36,880 bases of DNA, taken from positions 1-36,880 of the forward strand of contig NZ_SZQL01000028.1 of the NCBI RefSeq assembly GCF_005233845.1, written 5' to 3'. The first letter of the stretch is position 1, and each line of letters opens with the position of its first letter. A program made the position numbers and the translations under genes. A model generated the notes under the pieces. That model worked only from the letters and a program-made list of their open reading frames with translations, had not been told where the DNA came from and made no database searches. The DNA is from Ilyomonas limi (GTDB taxonomy: Bacteria; Bacteroidota; Bacteroidia; Chitinophagales; Chitinophagaceae). This document shows, piece by piece, positions 7,344 to 15,238 of this stretch.

Positions 7344-7646
7344 ATCTGTTCTGATTTTTATTTTTTGATAAACAATAAACCAAACCGCGTGCCTGTAAGT
7401 TAATCATTTGGATGGTTTTTAAAATAATTTTTTCAACCATTATTGCTATAGCAGTAAACATTATTGAACATTAGTATCATAATCATCGGTATATAAATGA
7501 TAATTTAAAAGCTGTGACATAAAAATCCTTTATAATTACTTCTCATATCAAAAAAGCAGCATAGAGGAGAAATGCATCACAAGTATGAAAGCAAATTGGA
7601 CATCAGGGCATAATGAACTATCTGATAATTGGCCATTCACCATTCA
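7344..7646. other. Intergenic, no gene seen
   Basis: AT-rich stretch between the DUF3606 gene and miaE. Only reading frames of about 20 codons or fewer have a plausible ribosome-binding site (for example an AGGAG before 7572), and none looks conserved. The right end (7634-7648) carries a short TTCACCATTCATT block of the repeat type seen before rimM, overlapping the miaE stop codon. Confidence 0.5.
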
Positions 7647-8258
7647 TTAATGCATTCTGTCGCCACGCACTTCCAGTTCTTGCATTACGTGTGCTTCATA
7701 TTGCAGCCATTCTGCCCAGCGGGTGCGCACTTTTTCTTTATTCATATACAACTCTGCAAGCTGTATAAAAAGTGCATAATGTCCAGCTTCGCTTTCCATA
7801 AAACGGCGGTAAAAATTGCGCAGGTACGCATCATTTAAATCTTCGCTCAGGCGCTTAAAACGCTCGCAGCTACGGGCTTCTATCAATGCCATCATCAGCA
7901 GTTGATCCATCAATCTTTTATAGGCACTATCGCCTTTGGTTTGAAACTGCAACAGCTTATTTACATACTCATCTTTCCGTTGCCTGCCAAGTTTCAAGCC
8001 GCGCTTGCGCAACTCCTGCAGCACCAGTCTGAAGTGACCCCATTCTTCGGTAACTATTGGCGACAGCTCATTTACCAATGCTTCTTTATCTGCATTCTTT
8101 TGTATCAGCGATATACAACTGGTTGCAGCCTTTTGCTCACAATAGGCATGGTCGGTCAATATATCTTCAAGGCGCATAGCCGCCAGGTCAGTCCAGCGTG
8201 GGTCGGTTGGCAAGTGCAGCCCCAGTATATTTTTTTGTGCTTCCTCATTTACCGGCAT
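7647..8258 (-). CDS. miaE: tRNA-(ms2io6A)-hydroxylase MiaE
   Basis: 203 residues, matching MiaE, a non-haem diiron monooxygenase that hydroxylates the isopentenyl group of ms2i6A37 in tRNAs reading UNN codons. Two ExxH iron-binding motifs are visible: EEWGH (Glu72, His75) and ESEAGH (Glu157, His160), plus the helix EDILTDHAYCEQKAA (31-45) and EARSCERF (127-134) that give the remaining carboxylate ligands. The four-helix ferritin-like arrangement is intact. It needs MiaA and MiaB products as substrate; neither gene is in the window. Single gene, no operon partner evident. The ATG start gives MPVNEEAQKNILGL, a normal N-terminus for the family. Confidence 0.92.
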   Translation of the reverse strand: MPVNEEAQKNILGLHLPTDPRWTDLAAMRLEDILTDHAYCEQKAATSCISLIQKNADKEALVNELSPIVTEEWGHFRLVLQELRKRGLKLGRQRKDEYVNKLLQFQTKGDSAYKRLMDQLLMMALIEARSCERFKRLSEDLNDAYLRNFYRRFMESEAGHYALFIQLAELYMNKEKVRTRWAEWLQYEAHVMQELEVRGDRMH

Positions 8259-8411
8259 GATGGTTTACTGCACCTGTTTTACGTCTTTTGCAGATGTGCA
8301 AATGCAGCAATGCAAGTATAAGCGATTTGGATAAATGGAATAGATAGCGTGCAGAAAAATAGCGTTGATTGATATTGGATTTTTACTGCAAAGCAATTAG
8401 CGGTAAACCAC

Positions 8412-8858
8412 TTATTTAATAATAACGTTGAAGTTGATAATGTTCATCATTACTATCTTCAAAATCACTGTATCTGTGTCGTACACCAATTCGTAGCTCT
8501 CAAATTTCTCAAAGCGCTTTTTCCGTTGTTCATCATCCGCGTTGTCCACTCCTTCTTCCAGTAATTCCTTCATTACAAAAGCAGTTCTTAGATAGCTTTC
8601 TTTTTCTACATAATAAAAAGTAGTAAACCAGTCAATGCACAGGTAAGGGTAATCTCTTTGAATGTAGAAGGCAATTTCGTACAATACATTCGTTGGTAGT
8701 TGCGAATGATCAGACAAATTTAAAATACATTCAGCACAGGCAGTGCCTTCTATATCGGCGATTTCCTGCACCGTTTCTTTGCTCAATGTGTAGAGCGGAA
8801 ACGCATCGTCTTCGAGCACAGTAATAGTGTGGTTGTTACTAACGACCTGGTAATTCAT
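8412..8858 (-). CDS. Hypothetical protein, acidic, 148 residues
   Basis: Not recognised. 148 residues, acidic in the middle (KELLEEGVDNADDEQRKKRF), no signal peptide. Residues 72-85 are aromatic-rich (YPYLCIDWFTTFYY), and the last 20 residues are hydrophobic but carry no clear membrane anchor. Three cysteines (41, 44, 74) include a CAEC pair at 41-44. The steady codon pattern and an ATG close to the previous intergenic edge support a real gene. It is isolated, with 153 bases to miaE on one side and about 390 bases to the GtrA-like gene on the other. It could be a small cytoplasmic domain of unknown function; no better guess is justified. Confidence 0.6.
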   Translation of the reverse strand: MNYQVVSNNHTITVLEDDAFPLYTLSKETVQEIADIEGTACAECILNLSDHSQLPTNVLYEIAFYIQRDYPYLCIDWFTTFYYVEKESYLRTAFVMKELLEEGVDNADDEQRKKRFEKFESYELVYDTDTVILKIVMMNIINFNVIIK

Positions 8859-9247
8859 ATTGGATTTTTAGACTCTAAAGGTGATAAATAATTACAGCAG
8901 TATTGTTAAATACGAATTAGTAATTTCTTAAAAAGTACTATAAAAGAAGCACGCCGGTTACTTAGTGCTAATGATCAACAGGATATTCTTTATAAAAGAA
9001 TATTATTTGTATGCAATAAACTACAGGGAATCAAACATTTTAGTTTAGCATTAATTCGAAGGCGCTTCATTTATAATACAATATCATATAATACAATATC
9101 ATATCACATCTTTTGGGAGGTGCTGGATGTTGCGACAATAGGTTGCTATAATAACATTCACTTTGCAGATTCGTTCAAAGCTTGCAGCTTATGGCTCGGG
9201 CATATACGGCAAAGCTTAACAGCAGGCGCTATTTACCTGGTAAATGC
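8859..9247. other. Intergenic region with tandem repeat, no gene seen
   Basis: 389 bases without a convincing gene. It holds a 15-base tandem duplication at 9073-9102. To its right is a less AT-rich patch with two AAAGCTT blocks (9177-9183 and 9211-9217) around a short GC-richer core. A plus-strand frame starting at 9120 runs on into the GtrA-like gene and is judged a shadow. Confidence 0.5.
9073..9102. repeat. Exact 15-base tandem duplication
   Basis: ATAATACAATATCAT occurs twice head to tail at 9073-9087 and 9088-9102 without a mismatch. Probably a replication-slippage product in AT-rich intergenic DNA. Confidence 0.85.
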
Positions 9248-9847
9248 TTATGAACTTTGCTCCACAGCCGTTTTGCGTCCTGTGCCAAAAGAAAAATACG
9301 TTTGGCTAATAAAGCTGAAAACAACCACAATGACGGTAGTAACAATTTTTGATGGTGTAGGATACCAGCCAAAATATTCTACAAACAATTTAAGAAATAT
9401 ATAATTAAGTAAAAAACAAACCATTACTACCATAAAATAGCGTAACAACTGTATCCGCCCGCGGATACTTGACTGCTGAAAAACAACATAACGGCTAAGG
9501 TAAAAACCAGTAGGAAAACTAATGCAGAAAGCCGTAAGAAAAGCTGCTATATACGGGCTAATGGTAAATGCGCCGATGTGTACATTTTGTTTTTGATAAA
9601 TAAAATTATAACTGATTGTAAACAGGCAAATATCAAACAGCATATTGGCGCCACCACACGCCGCATAACGGAAAGTTTGTACAGGCAAAAATTTCTTAAA
9701 TGGCGGATAAAAAAAATCCACCACTTTTAAAATTGTTTCTTTTACAAAAATGTGTAGCCGCATCATAGCTTTTCCGGGGCGGCGAAGATAATGAAAAGCC
9801 TTTCCGCCGGTAATGAAGGTAAAAGTTAAAAAGAGCGTTATTGCCAT
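9248..9847 (-). CDS. GtrA-like four-helix membrane protein
   Basis: 199 residues. FRYAACGGANMLFDICLF (59-76) is the hallmark of the GtrA/DPMS family (PF04138), and four hydrophobic helices follow or overlap it (about 60-82, 93-113, 135-153, 165-186). Family members are thought to help flip or supply undecaprenyl-linked sugars for cell-surface glycans. The start is uncertain: ATG at 9847 gives a further hydrophobic N-terminus, while a Met-Met pair at residues 28-29 (9761-9766), preceded on the minus strand by GGAAAAG, gives a start closer to that of relatives (MRLHIFVKETILKVVDFFYP). No glycosyltransferase is adjacent. Divergent from argS across 80 bases. Confidence 0.8.
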   Translation of the reverse strand: MAITLFLTFTFITGGKAFHYLRRPGKAMMRLHIFVKETILKVVDFFYPPFKKFLPVQTFRYAACGGANMLFDICLFTISYNFIYQKQNVHIGAFTISPYIAAFLTAFCISFPTGFYLSRYVVFQQSSIRGRIQLLRYFMVVMVCFLLNYIFLKLFVEYFGWYPTPSKIVTTVIVVVFSFISQTYFSFGTGRKTAVEQSS

Positions 9848-9896
9848 TTAAAATTATGCAATAAAAACAAGCATCGCCAATAAAGAAGCCATCTGT

Positions 9897-9904
9897 TATT
9901 TTTG
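9897..9904 (+). promoter_or_regulatory. Bacteroidota -7 element candidate for argS
   Basis: TATTTTTG matches TAnnTTTG and ends 23 bases before the argS ATG. A -33 TTG at normal spacing is not visible, so this is a half-match. Confidence 0.35.
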
Positions 9905-9927
9905 CCACTTAAATCGTTTAATATATA

Positions 9928-11706
9928 ATGAGTATTGTAACTGATATAAAAAAGGCTGCAGCTAAAGCATTGCAGGCGCTGTATAATGTAAACATTAATG
10001 AAGCTGATGTACTGGTAAATAGTACCAAGCCGGAGTTTGATGGCGACTATACCATCGTGTTGTTTGCCTTTGTAAAACAGTTAAGGAAGTCACCCGAAAT
10101 ATTGGGTAAAGAAATAGGTGATTACTTAATGGCGAATGAATTGCAATTGTTCAGCAGGTTCAATGTGATAAAAGGCTTTTTAAATCTTACTATCAAAGAT
10201 ACTTACTGGCTGCACTTTCTGTCATCGCAGTACAATAATGCGGCTTACGGTGTACAGGCGCATAATGGCACAAGGGTAATGGTAGAATATTCATCTCCCA
10301 ATACCAACAAACCTTTGCACCTCGGGCATTTGCGCAATAATTTTTTGGGCTGGAGCACGGCTGAGATATTAAAAGCCAGCGGCAATGAGGTGGTAAAGAC
10401 CTGCGTAGTAAATGACCGCGGTATCCACATCAGCAAAAGCATGATTGCATGGCAATGGTTTGGCAATGGCGCCACGCCCGAAAATACCGGCATCAAAGGC
10501 GATCATTTAGTGGGCGATTATTACGTGATGTTTAATAATGAATACAAAAAAGAAGTAGAGCAATTAATAAGTAAAGGGGCAAGCAAAGAAGAAGCAGAGC
10601 AACAAGCACCTATTATGGAAGCAGCCCGGCAAATGCTGGTGGACTGGGAAAAGGGGAAGCCCGAGGTAAGGGATCTATGGCAAAAAATGAATAGCTGGGT
10701 ATATAAAGGTTTTGATGAAACATACCAGCGCATAGGAACCGATTTTGATAAAGTATATTATGAAAGTAATACTTACTTATTGGGCAAAGACCTGGTGGAA
10801 GAAGGCTTGCAAAAAGGTGTATTTTATAGAAAAGAAGACAACAGCGTATGGGTGGACTTAACTGCTGATGGGCTGGACGAAAAAGTGGTACAACGCAAAG
10901 ATGGCACATCGGTGTACATTACGCAGGATATTGGACTGGCAGAGCAAAAGCAAAAAGAATACAATATTCAGCAAAGCATTTATGTAGTGGGCGATGAGCA
11001 GAACTATCATTTTAAAGTATTAAAACTCATTTGCCAAAAGTTAGGCTTGCCTTCTGCTGATGGCATACATCACTTAAGCTACGGCATGGTAGAGTTGCCT
11101 ACCGGCAAAATGAAAAGCCGCGAAGGCACTGTAGTGGATGCCGATGATCTGCTGGATGAAATGGTGAAAATTGCTGCCCAAAAAACCGAAGAATTAGGCA
11201 AGATCAAAGATTTTAATGAGGACGAACTGAAAGAGCTATATAACACTATTGGGATTGGCGCTTTAAAGTTCTTTATACTTCGTGTTGATCCAAAAAAGCG
11301 TATGGTTTTTAACCCGGAAGAAAGTATAGATTTTCATGGGTTTACCGCGCCTTTTATACAATATACATATGCGCGTATTAAAAGTATTTTGCGTAAGGAA
11401 AATAGTGCTATACAAGCTGCAAATACAGGTAATGTATTGTTGCCGCTGGAAAAAGAACTAATTGTACAGGCTGAGCAGTTTCCTACAATTATTGCAGAAG
11501 CTGCGGAAGCGTATGATCCATCTAAAGTGGCAGTATATATATATAATTATGCAAAAACATTCAACTCCTTTTACACAGAACATTCTGTAACTAATGCCGA
11601 AAGTGCGGAAAAGAAAAATCTGCGTTTACAGCTTTGTGTATTAACTGCCCATATCATTAAAACGGGCATGTGCCTGCTGGGTATTGAAGTGCCGGAGCGT
11701 ATGTAA
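9928..11706 (+). CDS. argS: Arginine--tRNA ligase
   Basis: 592 residues, full length for the class I synthetase that charges tRNA-Arg. Domains: N-terminal Add1 (about 5-90), catalytic Rossmann fold with SSPNTNKPLHLGH (122-134; the HIGH motif reads HLGH), the KMSKS counterpart KMKSREG (394-400; ArgS often lacks a canonical KMSKS), and the DALR anticodon-binding domain (about 470-592) ending in the usual Met (IEVPERM). The ATG is preceded by AT-rich DNA with a -7 candidate. It stands alone, divergent from the GtrA-like gene, and two hairpins follow its stop before the arabinan locus. Confidence 0.97.
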   Translation: MSIVTDIKKAAAKALQALYNVNINEADVLVNSTKPEFDGDYTIVLFAFVKQLRKSPEILGKEIGDYLMANELQLFSRFNVIKGFLNLTIKDTYWLHFLSSQYNNAAYGVQAHNGTRVMVEYSSPNTNKPLHLGHLRNNFLGWSTAEILKASGNEVVKTCVVNDRGIHISKSMIAWQWFGNGATPENTGIKGDHLVGDYYVMFNNEYKKEVEQLISKGASKEEAEQQAPIMEAARQMLVDWEKGKPEVRDLWQKMNSWVYKGFDETYQRIGTDFDKVYYESNTYLLGKDLVEEGLQKGVFYRKEDNSVWVDLTADGLDEKVVQRKDGTSVYITQDIGLAEQKQKEYNIQQSIYVVGDEQNYHFKVLKLICQKLGLPSADGIHHLSYGMVELPTGKMKSREGTVVDADDLLDEMVKIAAQKTEELGKIKDFNEDELKELYNTIGIGALKFFILRVDPKKRMVFNPEESIDFHGFTAPFIQYTYARIKSILRKENSAIQAANTGNVLLPLEKELIVQAEQFPTIIAEAAEAYDPSKVAVYIYNYAKTFNSFYTEHSVTNAESAEKKNLRLQLCVLTAHIIKTGMCLLGIEVPERM

Positions 11707-11743
11707 TATTTTATTGAAAGAATTTAAATCTGTTTGCTCTTTT

Positions 11744-11765
11744 CGGCGGGTGGCAATACCCGCCG
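11744..11765. terminator. GC-rich hairpin after argS
   Basis: CGGCGGGT (11744-11751) pairs perfectly with ACCCGCCG (11758-11765) around a 6-base loop, 37 bases after the argS stop. No T-tract follows, so it may pause or protect the 3' end rather than act as a classic intrinsic terminator. Confidence 0.55.
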
Positions 11766-11861
11766 ATTGCATTCTATCGCATCATTCGGGATGGCTGTAT
11801 AGTCCAAACATATTTAGTGGTAATATGTCTTTGATAAAAAAGTAACCGTTTCATAATTTGA

Positions 11862-11874
11862 GTAAACGATTGCA
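11862..11874. promoter_or_regulatory. LacI/cre-like palindromic operator candidate, left copy
   Basis: GTAAACGATTGCA with the preceding A fits the LacI/GalR-type pattern (nGnAAnCGnTTnCA) with the central CG. The identical 13 bases recur at 31067-31079 before the symporter gene. A 13-base match alone could be chance in a window this size; the palindromic form and promoter-side location of both copies make it worth noting. Confidence 0.4.
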
Positions 11875-11899
11875 CAAACTTTTGAGTAATGTAGTATTA

Positions 11900-11930
11900 A
11901 AAATAGCCGGATTTTTTAGGCTATTTTTTT
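11900..11930 (+). terminator. Intrinsic terminator upstream of the arabinan locus
   Basis: AAAATAGCC (11900-11908) pairs with GGCTATTTT (11919-11927) around a 10-base loop, and the T-tract runs to 11930. It separates argS transcription from the susC promoter region. The A-tract on the left side means it could also work on the minus strand. Confidence 0.7.
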
Positions 11931-12010
11931 ATTTTATAGTACTTACGAACAGAGCTTTTATTTAAACAATTATTTGGTAATCAATTAATTAGTGTAAACT
12001 AAAAATTAAA

Positions 12011-12029
12011 TCCAAAAAATACACTTATT
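12011..12029. promoter_or_regulatory. AraR operator candidate, first copy before susC
   Basis: Contains AAAAAATACACTTATT (12014-12029), identical in 16 bases to the sites at 12071-12086 and 25386-25401. It lies about 200 bases before the susC ATG. Assignment to AraR is inference from gene context. Confidence 0.55.
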
Positions 12030-12067
12030 TTTTTGGTGAAATCATTTCAACCTTCTACTTTTATAAC

Positions 12068-12086
12068 TGTAAAAAATACACTTATT
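12068..12086. promoter_or_regulatory. AraR operator candidate, second copy before susC
   Basis: TGTAAAAAATACACTTATT is identical over all 19 bases to the site 50 bases before araB. It lies 139 bases before the susC ATG and 57 bases after the first copy. A related TACTTATA follows 21 bases (two helical turns) after TACACTTA. Confidence 0.65.
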
Positions 12087-12225
12087 GCTTGGACAGATAC
12101 TTATAAGAGACTCGATTGCATGGAATAAATACAAAGCTTGTTCAATAAATTAATAGACGTTTATTTCTTCAGTACTAAATTCTTTACTTATAACAGAACA
12201 CTTTTTTAATTAAAACCTGTAAACT

Positions 12226-15219
12226 ATGCCTTTGTATTGCCAACAACGAAGGACAAAAACTTTTGTCCTCCAGAGACTACTATTATGTTTATTGTTTTTT
12301 TCTTCTTATCATTTGTATGCACAAATAAGTGATGTAAAAGGAGTAGTAAGAGACTCTGCCGGTGCAGCTATAGCTGGTGCTACTGTTTCGGTGGAAGGAA
12401 AAAAACAAAATACCATTACTGCAAATGATGGCAGCTTCACACTTCCTGCAAAAAATGGTGATAGACTTACCATCAATGCCATAGGATTTGCGCCGCAAAC
12501 AGTTACAGTTGGCAACGAGTCTCTTATTACAGTTAATTTGAATGCCAGTGTCAATGCATTGAGCGATGTAGTTGTAATTGGTTATGGTTCTCAGCGGCGT
12601 GCCGATGTAACCAGTGCTGTTGCTTCTGTAAAGTCGGAAAATTTTGTAAAAGGTCCGGTACAGGATGCCGGGCAATTGCTGCAAGGCAAAGTGTCGGGTT
12701 TAACAATCTCTGCACCCAGCGGCGATCCTACTGCTTACACACAAATTTTATTAAGAGGCAATACCACTTTATTCGGTGCTAATTCCGACCCTTTGGTGTT
12801 GATAGATGGTGTACCCGGTGGCTTGCGTACGGTAGCACCCGAAGACATTGAATCTATTGATGTACTGAAAGATGGTTCGGCTGCTGCTATTTATGGTGTG
12901 CGCGGTACAAATGGGGTTATATTAATTACTACCAAGCGTGCAAAAGGTAATTACACCAATACGGTTGATTACAGCGGTTATGTAAGCACGCAAACTATTG
13001 CCCGCAAAATGGACATGCTTACTGCTGCCGACTACCGCGAGCAAATAAAAGAAGGCATTCGCGATTCTTCGTGGGATTTGGGCAGCAATACAGATTGGTT
13101 GGATGAAATTTCGCGCACACCGCTTACCCATGTACACAATCTTACTTTTCGTGGCGGCAACAACAAAACCAACTATCTTGTTTCTGTAAACTATCGTTAC
13201 TTAGAAGGTATCTTTAAAAAGTCAGATAATGTAACATTTACAGGAAGAGCAGATATTAACCACAGCATGTTTAATGATAAGCTGAAAATTAATCTTGACC
13301 TGCTTAACCAAAATAATAATTATATACAAACGGCCGATGGTGGCAGTTTTAACGGCTATACGTACCGGCAGGCGCTCATACGTAATCCAACTTCTCCGGT
13401 TTATAACCCGGATGGTACCTGGTTTGAACAAACAGGCATTTTTAACTATGAAAATCCATTGTCGCGGTTAGAAGAAAGCGATGGAAAAGCACAGAGCGTT
13501 AATACGCGTATGAATGCAACGCTTACTTATGCACCGGTACGCGGATTAAAATTAAATGCATTATTTTCTTACTCCAGGTTTAATCTGGAAAGCGGTTATT
13601 CCGAAACAAAGCAGCATATCTCTAATGTACGTGATGGCTTGAATGGCTATGCTGCTGTAGGTGCCTCTCAGTCAATAGACAGGCTTACAGAAATCACTGC
13701 CGAATACACCAAATCTGTACAGCAACACCGCTTCTCTGTTTTAGGTGGTTATGGTTATCAGGAAAATGAAGTGTTTAACATGTTTGAAAGGAACTACGAT
13801 TTTCCGACAGACATTTTTGGGTACAGCAATATCGGGCTTGGCAATGCTTTGAAAGAAGGTAAGGGAACGATGTATAGCTATAGGGGCGAAACAAACTTAA
13901 TAAGCTTCTTTGGAAGATTTCAATACAGTTATGCCGACAAATATTTGCTGCTTGCAAGTATACGCCGCGAGGCTGCCAGTCAGTTATATGGTGCTGCAAG
14001 ACCGTGGGGTACCTTTCCTGCAATTTCTGCTGGCTGGAGAATTTCAAAAGAAGCTTTCATGAGCCGCCAAATGCTGTTTGATGATTTAAAACTGCGTGCA
14101 GGTTACGGCGTTACCGGCAATCCGCCATCCAATTTATTTTTAGGTGAAGCCCTGCTAGGTTATGGTTCGTTCATTTACTCTAATGGCCAATGGATACAAA
14201 CTTTAGGACCTACGCAAAATCCCAACCCGAGCCTGAAATGGGAAGAGAAAAAAGAAACAAATATTGGATTGGACTTTAGTATGCTGAAAGGAAAGATAAG
14301 TGGCAATGTGGATTATTATATCCGCAGAATAGAAGGCTTATTGTACGATTATCAGGTGCCAAGTCCGCCCAATTTATACAACACAACACGGGCTAATGTT
14401 GGTACAATGGAAAACAAAGGTTTGGAAGTAATGCTGAATTTTATTCCTGTTCAAACTAAAAACTTTCAATGGAATTCCAGCATCAACTTTTCAACCAATA
14501 CCAATAAGTTAATTAGTTTGTCTAATGACTTGTATAAAACAACCAGCAATTACTTTACTACCGGTTACACAGGCGAGCCTATTCAAACATTCACCCATAT
14601 TGTTTACATAGGTCAGAGTATAGGCGATTTCTATGGTTTTAAAGTAAAAGGACTTGATGAAAATGGCAAATGGATCTATGAAGGTAAGGATGGTAAAGAT
14701 GTAAGTTACGACGACTTTGCCCATAGCTTTGAAGATAAAAAAGTGCTTGGCAATGGGCTGCCTAAATATTATGCAGGATGGAACAATAATTTCCGTTATA
14801 AAAACTTCGATCTGAGTGTAACCATGCGTGGTGCCTTCAAATATCAGATTCTTAATTTCCAGAGAATGTACTACGAAAATCCAACCCTACAGTATTACAA
14901 TCGTTTGAAATCGGCTTATAACAAGCCTTACGGCAAAGCCTTATTAACAGCTCCGTTGGAGTTCAACAGTTATTATATTGAAAATGGCGATTTCTGGAAA
15001 ATAGATAACATTACACTGGGTTACAATTTTAATAATATTCATTCCAACTACATCAAAAATTTACGCCTGTATGTTACTACGCTCAACACGTTCATCATTA
15101 CCGGCTATAAAGGTGTTGATCCGGAAGTAAATCGTTTAGGTTTAAATCCTGGTGATGACGATCGCGATAAATATCCCACAACACGTACGTATACTTTTGG
15201 TGTGAATGTAGGTTTCTAA
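12226..15219 (+). CDS. SusC/RagA-type TonB-dependent outer-membrane transporter
   Basis: 997 residues, the usual size. Signal peptide 1-32 with cleavage at YA|Q33; then a carboxypeptidase-regulatory-like domain (about 36-108, GVVRDSAGAAIAGATVSVEG); then the plug domain from about 114 (DVVVIGYGSQRRADVTSAV; LLRGNTTLFGANSDPLVLIDG; DVLKDGSAAAIYG; NGVILITTKR), ending near 237; then a 22-strand-type barrel to the final aromatic residue (FGVNVGF). It imports glycan oligosaccharides powered by TonB-ExbBD, with the SusD lipoprotein as lid; susD starts 19 bases downstream. First gene of the arabinan locus. Substrate class (arabino-oligosaccharides) is inferred from the downstream enzymes. The start at 12226 gives a long n-region with several Arg and Lys; no better internal Met exists before the hydrophobic core. 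Two operator-like sequences precede it. Confidence 0.95.
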   Translation: MPLYCQQRRTKTFVLQRLLLCLLFFSSYHLYAQISDVKGVVRDSAGAAIAGATVSVEGKKQNTITANDGSFTLPAKNGDRLTINAIGFAPQTVTVGNESLITVNLNASVNALSDVVVIGYGSQRRADVTSAVASVKSENFVKGPVQDAGQLLQGKVSGLTISAPSGDPTAYTQILLRGNTTLFGANSDPLVLIDGVPGGLRTVAPEDIESIDVLKDGSAAAIYGVRGTNGVILITTKRAKGNYTNTVDYSGYVSTQTIARKMDMLTAADYREQIKEGIRDSSWDLGSNTDWLDEISRTPLTHVHNLTFRGGNNKTNYLVSVNYRYLEGIFKKSDNVTFTGRADINHSMFNDKLKINLDLLNQNNNYIQTADGGSFNGYTYRQALIRNPTSPVYNPDGTWFEQTGIFNYENPLSRLEESDGKAQSVNTRMNATLTYAPVRGLKLNALFSYSRFNLESGYSETKQHISNVRDGLNGYAAVGASQSIDRLTEITAEYTKSVQQHRFSVLGGYGYQENEVFNMFERNYDFPTDIFGYSNIGLGNALKEGKGTMYSYRGETNLISFFGRFQYSYADKYLLLASIRREAASQLYGAARPWGTFPAISAGWRISKEAFMSRQMLFDDLKLRAGYGVTGNPPSNLFLGEALLGYGSFIYSNGQWIQTLGPTQNPNPSLKWEEKKETNIGLDFSMLKGKISGNVDYYIRRIEGLLYDYQVPSPPNLYNTTRANVGTMENKGLEVMLNFIPVQTKNFQWNSSINFSTNTNKLISLSNDLYKTTSNYFTTGYTGEPIQTFTHIVYIGQSIGDFYGFKVKGLDENGKWIYEGKDGKDVSYDDFAHSFEDKKVLGNGLPKYYAGWNNNFRYKNFDLSVTMRGAFKYQILNFQRMYYENPTLQYYNRLKSAYNKPYGKALLTAPLEFNSYYIENGDFWKIDNITLGYNFNNIHSNYIKNLRLYVTTLNTFIITGYKGVDPEVNRLGLNPGDDDRDKYPTTRTYTFGVNVGF

Positions 15220-15238
15220 CGATTAAATAAACACAATA

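Noticed and set aside
8372-8870. ATATTGGATTTTTA repeated at 8372-8385 and 8857-8870 around the hypothetical gene
   Set aside because: A 14-base AT-rich match in a window this size can be chance, and the flanks of the two copies do not match.
9120-9404. 94-codon plus-strand frame with a GGGAGG before its ATG
   Set aside because: Its second half is antisense to the GtrA-like gene, the product resembles no family, and the first half lies in repeat-like intergenic DNA.
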